Translations under genes and position numbers: made by a program
The notes under the pieces: model-generated
What the model was told of the DNA's origin: nothing
The model's input: the letters and a program-made list of their open reading frames with translations, nothing else
The model's database searches: none
From: JAAUTG01 sp964458705
GTDB taxonomy: Bacteria; Bacteroidota; Bacteroidia; Chitinophagales; Saprospiraceae
Assembly (NCBI GenBank): GCA_964458705.1
Contig: CAYWKD010000080.1
Coordinates: 1 to 9,390 of the forward strand
Direction: 5' to 3'
DNA length: 9,390 bases
In this document: piece after piece, positions 1 through 6,475 of the stretch
Numbering within the stretch: the stretch's first letter is position 1
How the letters are laid out: each line of letters starts with the position of its first letter

Positions 1-85
1 GTTCGTCCTCATTGTTTTATTAACCAAATTCATCATACATCTTTTACCACTACCACATTTTTTACTTATGAATAATCGCAGTTAC

Positions 86-1228
86 TTAGTCTTCTGATTC
101 CCGTGCAGACTCGAGAAAATTCATTCCTACATTGATAGGTTGATCGTCTAATATATTTTGAGCGATCCATTCATAAAGATGCACGCCATCTTGTTTGCAT
201 TTGTAATACGTTGGACTCCATCCAATGAAAGTGTGGGGTGTATCGTGCTTTTTCTTTTTGTACTTGTAATCTGTTATGAAATACCGATAATCCAATTCTT
301 TATTTGCCATGTGTTGCATGGTACTTAGCAATCCATCTGACCACTCATTCATGTATGATCTATCATAAGTTGGAGTAGAATCAACTGCCACATTGAATTG
401 AGCAAGAATGTAATCATAGATAGAACTTACTTGAAGGTAAGTAATATCAGGAGTGGTATTATTGAGGAAAAGAGTTTCCATCAAAGAGTGCTCCGAATCT
501 TGCTCAAAAGGAATATCAGCATTCCAAAGCGTAGCGAGCTGCTTCCAGTTGTCCGTATTCAAATAAGCACAGTCGATCAACTGATACGTTTTTGCGCTAT
601 TGTAGTGTGTTTTTATCTCATTGGTATAGAGCATGGTTGCGAAGCCCCCCGCGCTATCGCCCGTCACTAATAATTTTTCAGGTGCATCGAATTGCTCATA
701 AATCCATTCTAGTGCTTTCTGTACATTTGTTTTGCCGTTGTGATAAATCTTTACATTTCCCGCTTCGCTTGCATAGCGATTGACCGTGTTTCCAACTTGC
801 ATATCTGCTGTACAGTAGGGTATCAGTACTACATTCCAATCTTTGAAGGGATTTTTGTCGTCATTTTCGAATAAACCAGTAACGAATGTTGGCATCCGCT
901 CAGAAACGGAAGGAATATAATAACTTTTCAAATTATGAGTAATGGCAACATTTATTCCTCGCCATAAATTGAATGGCTGAGTGCAAGTTTCATAATTCCA
1001 GCACGCTCCACCTCCTACAAAATGAATAATCAGATTGTCGGAAGTTGCCTTTTTAGAAAAGATAAAATATTGAGAGCTATCACTGCAAAATGTAGATTTA
1101 TCTAACTCCACCAATTTCCATTCATTTAATTGAACCGAGTTGTAATTTGAAGTATAATCAATTTTTGAAATGCTAGAACATCCCATAATAAGACACATAA
1201 GCATACCTGATGGAATCAATAATTTCAT
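86..1228 (-). CDS. Pectin acetylesterase / Notum-like family serine hydrolase, predicted lipoprotein
   Basis: A 380-residue alpha/beta-hydrolase of the pectinacetylesterase family. Seen: a lipoprotein signal (hydrophobic residues 3-16, lipobox LIMGC with Cys17 followed by Ser). The family block GGGACW lies at 72-77 (oxyanion-hole region). IPYCTADMQVGN at 136-147 resembles the family's YC(T/D)GD..GN block. The nucleophile elbow GDSAGG puts the catalytic Ser at 192. Asp272 in SSIYDY and His332 in TPHTFIGW are the likely rest of the triad. Cys48, 76, 82, 139, 220 and 344 could form disulfides, in line with an exported protein. Family knowledge: plant members deacetylate pectin and animal Notum removes Wnt palmitoleate; bacterial substrates are mostly undefined. 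The substrate here is unknown, probably an O-acyl ester on a polysaccharide or lipid outside the inner membrane. The ATG at 1228 directly precedes the lipobox signal and has no clear ribosome binding site. The gene lies downstream of the nqr terminator, so it is probably transcribed separately; no convincing promoter was found. Confidence 0.85.
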   Translation of the reverse strand: MKLLIPSGMLMCLIMGCSSISKIDYTSNYNSVQLNEWKLVELDKSTFCSDSSQYFIFSKKATSDNLIIHFVGGGACWNYETCTQPFNLWRGINVAITHNLKSYYIPSVSERMPTFVTGLFENDDKNPFKDWNVVLIPYCTADMQVGNTVNRYASEAGNVKIYHNGKTNVQKALEWIYEQFDAPEKLLVTGDSAGGFATMLYTNEIKTHYNSAKTYQLIDCAYLNTDNWKQLATLWNADIPFEQDSEHSLMETLFLNNTTPDITYLQVSSIYDYILAQFNVAVDSTPTYDRSYMNEWSDGLLSTMQHMANKELDYRYFITDYKYKKKKHDTPHTFIGWSPTYYKCKQDGVHLYEWIAQNILDDQPINVGMNFLESARESED

Positions 1229-1340
1229 GATGTTGAGTGATTTATTCTGTTCTTGTTTAAAATGCTATTTCAATTCTTTTTTTAGGGTTTTTCACTCATC
1301 GACTTCATATTCGATGGTGGTGTAGTTGCTTAGTGCCATT

Positions 1341-1381
1341 AAAAAAATAGCCTAGCCGAAACTTCTTCGACTAGGCTATTT
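1341..1381 (-). terminator. Rho-independent terminator of the nqr operon
   Basis: Read on the minus strand, the arm AAATAGCCTAG (1381-1371) pairs perfectly with CTAGGCTATTT (1355-1345). A U-G wobble (1370/1356) and a CGAA/TTCG step extend the stem to 16 pairs around a 5-base loop, GAAGT (1365-1361). A run of seven T (1347-1341) follows. The wobble is a C-A mismatch on the plus strand, and the T run also lies on the minus side, so the signal is directional. It begins 29 bases after the nqrF stop codon, as expected for the end of nqrABCDEF. Confidence 0.9.
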
Positions 1382-1409
1382 AAATGAACTTTACATCCTA
1401 TGTAGTATG

Positions 1410-2720
1410 TTACCCTCCAAAATCATCAAAAGAAATATTTGCTTCTGGTACACCTAAGTTATCTAAAGTTTTAATGACGGATGCGTTCATTGCTGGAGGT
1501 CCGCAGAAATAGTATTCTACTTCTTCTGGCTCAGGATGATCTTTTAAGTATTGCTCATAGCAAACGTTCATTATATACCCCTTGAACCCTTCTCCATTCT
1601 TGTCTTCTATATTCTCTTTGACGGTCCAATTATCCTCTGGCATTGGATTATCCAATGCTATGTAAAAATTGAAGTTTGGAAAATCCTTTTCTATTTGGCG
1701 GAAATCATCCACATAGAACAACTCTCGCTTTGTACGACCACCATACCAGTAAGATACCTTGCGATCTGTTGTTTTTAATGTGTGGAACAAATGGAATAAG
1801 TGTGAGCGCAACGGTGCCATACCTGCACCACCACCAATGTAAACCATTTCTTTCTTAGTCGGCTTAATGAAGAACTCACCATAAGGACCAGATATGGTTA
1901 CTTTATCACCTGGCTTCTGTGCGAACACATAAGAGGAACATACCCCTGGATTTACATCCATCCAACCACCTTTGACCCTATCGAATGGAGGGGTAGCAAT
2001 ACGAATATTCAACATCACTATATTCCCTTCTGCTGGGTGATTTGCCATTGAATAGGCACGGAAAATCGGCTCTTTATTAACCATTTTTAAGTCCCATAAC
2101 TTGAAGTTGTCCCATTCTGATTGGAACTCATCGGGTTTTTTGCCCATTCTTGGATGAGACGTAATATCTATATCTTTATAATCCACCGCTACTTTTGGAA
2201 CATCTACCTGAATGTATCCACCTGCTTGGAAATCTAACTCTTCACCTTCTGGTAATCTTACTACAAATTCCTTGATGAAAGAAGCCACATTATAGTTAGA
2301 GACAACCTCACATTCCCATTTTTTAATTCCAAAAATTTCTTCGGGAATGCTGATTCGCATATCCTCACGTACCTTTACTTGGCATGCCAAACGCTTGTTT
2401 TCTGCAACCTCTTTTCTTGATAAGTGATTCAACTCGGTTGGCAGTACATCTCCACCGCCTTCATGTACATGACACTCACACATGGCACACGTTCCGCCAC
2501 CACCGCAGGCAGAAGGTAAAAAAACGCTTTTATCAGAAAGTGCGGACAACAAGGAAGTACCTGGAGCTACCATCATAGGATTTTCCTCATCTCCATTAAC
2601 AATAATTTTGACCTCTCCTTGAGGTACTAACTGCTTTCTAGCGTATAGTAACATGAAGGACAATAACAAAATTACTGTCATAAATACGACTACGGCGAAG
2701 ATCAATGTCGTTATGCTCAT
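1410..2720 (-). CDS. nqrF: Na+-translocating NADH:quinone reductase subunit F
   Basis: Electron-input subunit: oxidises NADH at the cytoplasmic face and passes electrons from FAD to a 2Fe-2S cluster. Seen in order: one N-terminal membrane helix (about 4-26); a ferredoxin domain (about 35-125) with cluster cysteines C72, C78, C81 and C113 in the CxxxxxCxxC...C spacing of NqrF; an FAD-binding reductase domain with RAYS at 221-224; the NAD-binding stretch IGGGAGMAPLRSH (295-307); YYFCGPPAM near the end (403-411); and the aromatic C-terminus FDDFGG. At 436 residues it is slightly longer than the roughly 408-residue Vibrio protein; no motif is missing. It is the last gene of the operon, 78 bases after nqrE, with the terminator just behind it. 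The ATG at 2720 overlaps the stop of a 17-codon mini-frame as ATGA. Confidence 0.97.
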   Translation of the reverse strand: MSITTLIFAVVVFMTVILLLSFMLLYARKQLVPQGEVKIIVNGDEENPMMVAPGTSLLSALSDKSVFLPSACGGGGTCAMCECHVHEGGGDVLPTELNHLSRKEVAENKRLACQVKVREDMRISIPEEIFGIKKWECEVVSNYNVASFIKEFVVRLPEGEELDFQAGGYIQVDVPKVAVDYKDIDITSHPRMGKKPDEFQSEWDNFKLWDLKMVNKEPIFRAYSMANHPAEGNIVMLNIRIATPPFDRVKGGWMDVNPGVCSSYVFAQKPGDKVTISGPYGEFFIKPTKKEMVYIGGGAGMAPLRSHLFHLFHTLKTTDRKVSYWYGGRTKRELFYVDDFRQIEKDFPNFNFYIALDNPMPEDNWTVKENIEDKNGEGFKGYIMNVCYEQYLKDHPEPEEVEYYFCGPPAMNASVIKTLDNLGVPEANISFDDFGG

Positions 2721-2798
2721 AATAATACTAATTTATTGTTACTAACCTTACTGCTCAGAGCAATTGCCATACCAAAAGCAGAAAAGCTGGAAAATTTT

Positions 2799-3404
2799 TT
2801 ATTTACTAAATGCTGCTGGATCAATACCAGTAAGGCTTAAAAAAGCAATACCCATTAATCCAGTTAATATAAATGCCATACCTAACCCTCGTAGTGGCGC
2901 GGGCACATTAGAATATTTTATCTTTTCACGGATAGCAGCGATTGCAATAATAGCCAAGAACCATCCGAATCCACCACCTAATCCAAATGCTATCGTTTCT
3001 CCGAAGTTATATTCACGAGAAACCATGAATAATGAACCTCCCAGAATCGCACAATTTACTGTAATAAGAGGAAGAAATATACCGAGTGCATTGTACAACG
3101 ATGGTGAGAACTTTTCTACCACCATTTCTACTAGCTGAACCATCGAAGCGATAACTGCGATGAATAAAATAAGTCGAAGAAATGTCAAATCTATTTTGAA
3201 CAAGCCTTCTTCACTTAATAAAAATTCATAAATCAACCAGTTAATCGGCATTGTGATACCCAACACGAAAATTACAGCCAATCCAAGTCCAAAAGCAGTC
3301 TTCACTGTTTTTGATACTGCTAGATAAGAACACATTCCCAAGAAATAGGCTAAAACAAGATTCTCTATGAATGCTGCTTTGATGAAGATATTGACTAATT
3401 CCAT
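2799..3404 (-). CDS. nqrE: Na+-translocating NADH:quinone reductase subunit E
   Basis: Integral membrane subunit of the NqrDE/RnfAE family, 201 residues (usual length about 200). Six hydrophobic segments can be seen, roughly 5-27, 36-57, 72-94, 104-126, 135-156 and 172-193, in the inverted-repeat arrangement typical of NqrD and NqrE. Cys25 (LGMCSYLAV) and Cys118 (ITVNCAILGG) correspond to the conserved cysteines that, with the NqrD pair, hold the intramembrane iron-sulfur site between NqrF and the FMN of NqrC. GLGGGFGWFLAIIAIAAIREK (136-156) is the conserved helix 5 region. The ATG at 3404 has an in-frame TAA three codons upstream, so the start is well fixed; the leader is A-rich (AAATAAAAAATT). 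A 148-base gap, unusually wide for this operon, separates it from nqrD. Confidence 0.97.
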   Translation of the reverse strand: MELVNIFIKAAFIENLVLAYFLGMCSYLAVSKTVKTAFGLGLAVIFVLGITMPINWLIYEFLLSEEGLFKIDLTFLRLILFIAVIASMVQLVEMVVEKFSPSLYNALGIFLPLITVNCAILGGSLFMVSREYNFGETIAFGLGGGFGWFLAIIAIAAIREKIKYSNVPAPLRGLGMAFILTGLMGIAFLSLTGIDPAAFSK

Positions 3405-3552
3405 AATTTTTTATTTGAAAGAAAGAGGATTTGCATATGTGTCTTCCTACGATCTTATTTTTTTACACTGAATTTAATCTATTACGTATAATCGCACTTA
3501 TTCCCTGAAAGAAAATTACGAGTTTAAATAAACAAGTCTTTACTAGATTTAC

Positions 3553-4284
3553 CTAGCTAATATCAATCAATTTACGATTATAAGCTCTTTGTATCCAGAT
3601 CATTACACCAATAACAAACATTGCTGCTGCTGGCAGTACCATTAAATTGTTATTGGCGTACCAGCTAAAAAATGAGCCAAATCCACTTTCTGCTGCTGTA
3701 TTAATAAGATAAGAGACTTGATCGTTGTTAGGTCCAATAATACCATATCCAAGTAAAGTACCCTTACCAAATAGCTCTCTTACGATAGCTATCAAAATCA
3801 AAATAGCACCATATCCTAGCCCATTCCCAATGCCATCAATAAAAGAACGCCAAGGTTTGTTTGCCATTGCAAATGCCTCTAAGCGCCCCATCACGATACA
3901 GTTGGTAATAATCAAACCGATATAAACTGAAAGTTGACGATAAATTGGATAATTTATGTAGCGTAACGTCAGCTCAACAGCCGTAACTAGAGTAGCAATA
4001 ATGATTAGTTGAGCAATCAAGCGCACTGATTTTGGGATATAATTACGCAGTATTGATGTAAATAGACTCGAAAATCCCGTTACGAAAACAACTGCTATAG
4101 CCATTACTAAGGATGGCGCAACCAAAGATGTTACTGCTAATGCTGAGCATATTCCCAGTACCTGCACCGTTATCGGATTATTATCATTTAATGGATCAAC
4201 GAGCAACTTTCGTTCTTTTGAACCGAATAATGGTTCTTTTGGCTCTTGAACGATTGGTTTTTCTTTTACTGCTATATCTGCCAT
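3553..4284 (-). CDS. nqrD: Na+-translocating NADH:quinone reductase subunit D
   Basis: Integral membrane partner of NqrE. I chose the ATG at 4284 (243 residues, MADIAVKEK...). The longer frame starts at a TTG at 4317 and adds 11 residues; the ATG has an A-rich leader (AAAAAAGAATAAC). Conserved cysteines are C46 (VLGICSALAV) and C129 (IITNCIVMGR), ligands of the NqrDE iron-sulfur site. The hallmark DPLNDNNPITVQVLG lies at 30-44. About six membrane helices follow, and the protein ends in WIQRAYNRKLIDIS. It is longer than the usual roughly 210 residues because of a hydrophilic, charged N-terminus of about 20 residues before the conserved core, plus a loop before the last helix. It follows nqrC by 37 bases from the chosen start (4 bases from the TTG). 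Confidence 0.95.
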   Translation of the reverse strand: MADIAVKEKPIVQEPKEPLFGSKERKLLVDPLNDNNPITVQVLGICSALAVTSLVAPSLVMAIAVVFVTGFSSLFTSILRNYIPKSVRLIAQLIIIATLVTAVELTLRYINYPIYRQLSVYIGLIITNCIVMGRLEAFAMANKPWRSFIDGIGNGLGYGAILILIAIVRELFGKGTLLGYGIIGPNNDQVSYLINTAAESGFGSFFSWYANNNLMVLPAAAMFVIGVMIWIQRAYNRKLIDIS

Positions 4285-4321
4285 GTTATTCTTTTTTAAG
4301 TCTGACTTAATTTCCAAATAA

Positions 4322-5059
4322 TTATCCTTTTACGCTATTTGTTTCTGATGCCTTAATCTTTTCGAGGTAAGGCTCATAGTACTTAATTCCTCTATCTAAC
4401 ATCTCAGAAACGCCATCCCCTGTAACGGTTGCACCCGATATACCGTCCACTTCATATTCAGTATTGACCGCACCACCTTTTCTTACAACCACCGCAGTAT
4501 ATTTACCTTTTTCAGAATAAATAGTTTTCCCTTCAAATTGTGCAGGAAACTGAGGATTGTCTTTTATTTCAGCACCAAGTCCTGGTGTTTCTCCAGCATG
4601 ATCGAAAGATACTCCAGCGATAGTTTTTAAGTCTTCTTTCAGTGCCACTGTTCCCCAAATTTCATCCCAAAGTCCATTCCCTCTGACTTGAAGAATATAA
4701 TATTTCTTTTCACCATTATCATAGACATAAAGCGGTAGATTACGCTCTACTTCTGGCTTTTTGCGTTCCTGCTTCATATCAATATTCTCTGCTTTCGCTC
4801 CTTCAACCACCTCTCCATTCATGTTCAATACTTTCTGCTCCATTTTCTGCTCAAAGATATTAATCACCTCTTCATCACTTAGCTCACCTTCTGGCTTTTC
4901 TAAATAGTCGTTGATGGAAGAAAGAATAGCTCTTTTATTAAATACTTCTTCATTAATGGCAGCCTGAGCTTTTGTTGCTTCTCTCAAACCTGTTAAGGCA
5001 ATAGCTACCACTGAAGTTATAATTAATATGAATGTTACAATTTTACCTGTTGTATCCAT
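4322..5059 (-). CDS. nqrC: Na+-translocating NADH:quinone reductase subunit C (covalent FMN)
   Basis: FMN-carrying subunit with one N-terminal membrane helix (about 7-24) and a periplasmic FMN-binding domain. The flavinylation motif DGISGAT (205-211) matches the DgxxGAT signal used by the ApbE transferase, so FMN is expected as a phosphodiester on Thr211. HAGETPGLGAEI (154-165) is the other conserved block of NqrC/RnfG FMN-binding domains. Length 245 residues, close to the family norm of about 255. Residues 52-105 are rich in Glu and Lys, a more variable stretch. The ATG at 5059 directly precedes the membrane helix. A 62-base spacer containing a 13-base palindrome separates it from nqrB. No apbE gene is present in the window. 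Confidence 0.97.
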   Translation of the reverse strand: MDTTGKIVTFILIITSVVAIALTGLREATKAQAAINEEVFNKRAILSSINDYLEKPEGELSDEEVINIFEQKMEQKVLNMNGEVVEGAKAENIDMKQERKKPEVERNLPLYVYDNGEKKYYILQVRGNGLWDEIWGTVALKEDLKTIAGVSFDHAGETPGLGAEIKDNPQFPAQFEGKTIYSEKGKYTAVVVRKGGAVNTEYEVDGISGATVTGDGVSEMLDRGIKYYEPYLEKIKASETNSVKG

Positions 5060-5074
5060 AATTTATGTTTTACG

Positions 5075-5087
5075 CACCAAGTTGGTG
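5075..5087. repeat. 13-base palindrome upstream of nqrC
   Basis: CACCAAGTTGGTG, two 6-base arms around one central base, ends about 15 bases before the nqrC start within the 62-base nqrB-nqrC spacer. The one-base centre makes it a better DNA or dimer-binding type symmetry than an RNA hairpin. No function can be assigned. Confidence 0.3.
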
Positions 5088-5121
5088 TACTAAATTTTAT
5101 TTGTTTTTAAAGTCTATAAAT

Positions 5122-6387
5122 CTAAGCAGCTACTTTTGCTCGCTTTAAACGACGATTCATATTCGCCTCTAACACATAGTGATCTATTAAAGCGGAGAAA
5201 GTATTCATGAACAAAATCGCTAGCATCCATCCTTCTGGATAAGCAGGATTCATCACTCTGACAATCATACCCACCACACCAATCATAAATCCATAGATTA
5301 ATTTTCCAGTGCCCGTCGCAGAGGCTGTTACAGGATCAGTTGCCATAAATGCAGCGGCAAACAATAAACTACCTATAATGAAATGATTATACCAAGGCAC
5401 TTCCATAAACGCAGTTGCACCCCAAGCATTTAAAATAATTCCCATTACTGCTGCACCTATGAGAAAGGAAACTATGATGCGCCAATCTGCAATTTTCGTT
5501 ACGATTAGAAAAATCATTCCTAATATGACCAATACTTTTGAACTTTCACCTATTGAACCTGGAATAGCCCCCCACATCATCTGTGAAGAGGAATAAGTAG
5601 CAGTAACGTTTTCCCAGCCTCCTTGAAAAGCTAAACTAAGTGGAGTTGCACCCGTGTAGCCATCCACAACGGCGGCGGCAGTATTGAAAGATGCACTACC
5701 TACGCTTTCAAGTATTGGATTTAGAACGCTCGTTACAAACCACCCATAATCTGCTAGACTACCTGGATTAGTGCTTTCCAAACCAGCTATCCATACCTCA
5801 TCACCTGAAATAGTGGTGGGATAAGCAAAGAAAATAAATACACGCGAGAGCAAAGCGATATTCCAGATATTCATACCTGTACCACCAAATGCTTCCTTTC
5901 CAATAATAACAGCAAAAGCTACTGCTATTGCTAAAATCCAAAGTGGCAGGTCTGGTGGCATAATCAACGGAATTAGCGCACCTGATACTAAAAATCCTTC
6001 TTCCACTGAATGCCCTTTCTTGGCAGCATAGAAAAATTCAATTCCAAGACCTACTACGTGGGTAACAATAAAAATTGGAATGATTTTGACCAGCCCATAA
6101 AGAATTTTTAAGTGTAATCCACCCAAAGGAGTGGTGTACTCTCCAAGAGCAACAAAGTGTTGATGACCTATATTCCAAGTGCCAAAAAGGTATAGCAACT
6201 GCAATGCAATCACCACATGAACCATTGTACGCTTTAAGTCCATACCATCTTTGATATGCACTCCGTTGTGGGTCGTTTCATTAGGTGTGAACGCAAAAGT
6301 AAAGAAAGCATCATAGGCTGTATGTAAGAGCTTCTTTTCTCTGCTAGGTTCTATTTTTTCAAAAAAGTTTAATAACGCTTTTTTCAT
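5122..6387 (-). CDS. nqrB: Na+-translocating NADH:quinone reductase subunit B (covalent FMN, membrane core)
   Basis: Large multi-spanning subunit at the heart of Na+ pumping and quinone reduction. 421 residues against about 415 in Vibrio. The flavinylation motif DGYTGATPLS (242-251) places covalent FMN on Thr248. Other family signatures: the N-terminal amphipathic stretch with HIKDGMDLKRTM (44-55), which precedes the first helix; PPDLPLW (144-150); KEAFGGTGMNIWNIALLSR (164-182) followed by FFAYP (186-190); ATDPVTASATGTGK (about 339-352); and NPAYPEGWMLAILFMN (360-375), near the last helices. About ten hydrophobic helices are visible. The ATG at 6387 is preceded by AT-rich sequence. An 88-base gap separates it from nqrA; in that gap TTTG-N17-CAGCTTTG (minus strand) is only a weak promoter resemblance. 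Confidence 0.97.
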   Translation of the reverse strand: MKKALLNFFEKIEPSREKKLLHTAYDAFFTFAFTPNETTHNGVHIKDGMDLKRTMVHVVIALQLLYLFGTWNIGHQHFVALGEYTTPLGGLHLKILYGLVKIIPIFIVTHVVGLGIEFFYAAKKGHSVEEGFLVSGALIPLIMPPDLPLWILAIAVAFAVIIGKEAFGGTGMNIWNIALLSRVFIFFAYPTTISGDEVWIAGLESTNPGSLADYGWFVTSVLNPILESVGSASFNTAAAVVDGYTGATPLSLAFQGGWENVTATYSSSQMMWGAIPGSIGESSKVLVILGMIFLIVTKIADWRIIVSFLIGAAVMGIILNAWGATAFMEVPWYNHFIIGSLLFAAAFMATDPVTASATGTGKLIYGFMIGVVGMIVRVMNPAYPEGWMLAILFMNTFSALIDHYVLEANMNRRLKRAKVAA

Positions 6388-6475
6388 ATTTGTATTCTAT
6401 CTCTTTTTTATTCGAAACACATTAGGAACAAAGCTGGTTTTTTTAATTATTGTCAAATTTTTAACAACAGCACTC

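Noticed and set aside
1..36. Minus-strand ATG at 36 opening a 12-codon frame (MMNLVNKTMRTN) to the window edge.
   Set aside because: Too short to judge, with no recognisable motif or leader; the rest of 1-85 shows no terminator or gene.
1297..1316. CATCGA/TCGATG inverted repeat behind the nqr terminator.
   Set aside because: Six-base arms with an 8-base loop and no T run; likely chance.
2764..3138. 124-codon plus-strand open frame over nqrE.
   Set aside because: Antisense shadow of the membrane-protein codons of nqrE; proline/isoleucine-rich composition is typical of such shadows.
6388..6475. TTTG-N17-CAGCTTTG on the minus strand as an internal promoter before nqrB.
   Set aside because: The -7 element lacks the leading T of TAnnTTTG and the spacing is short; not enough to call.
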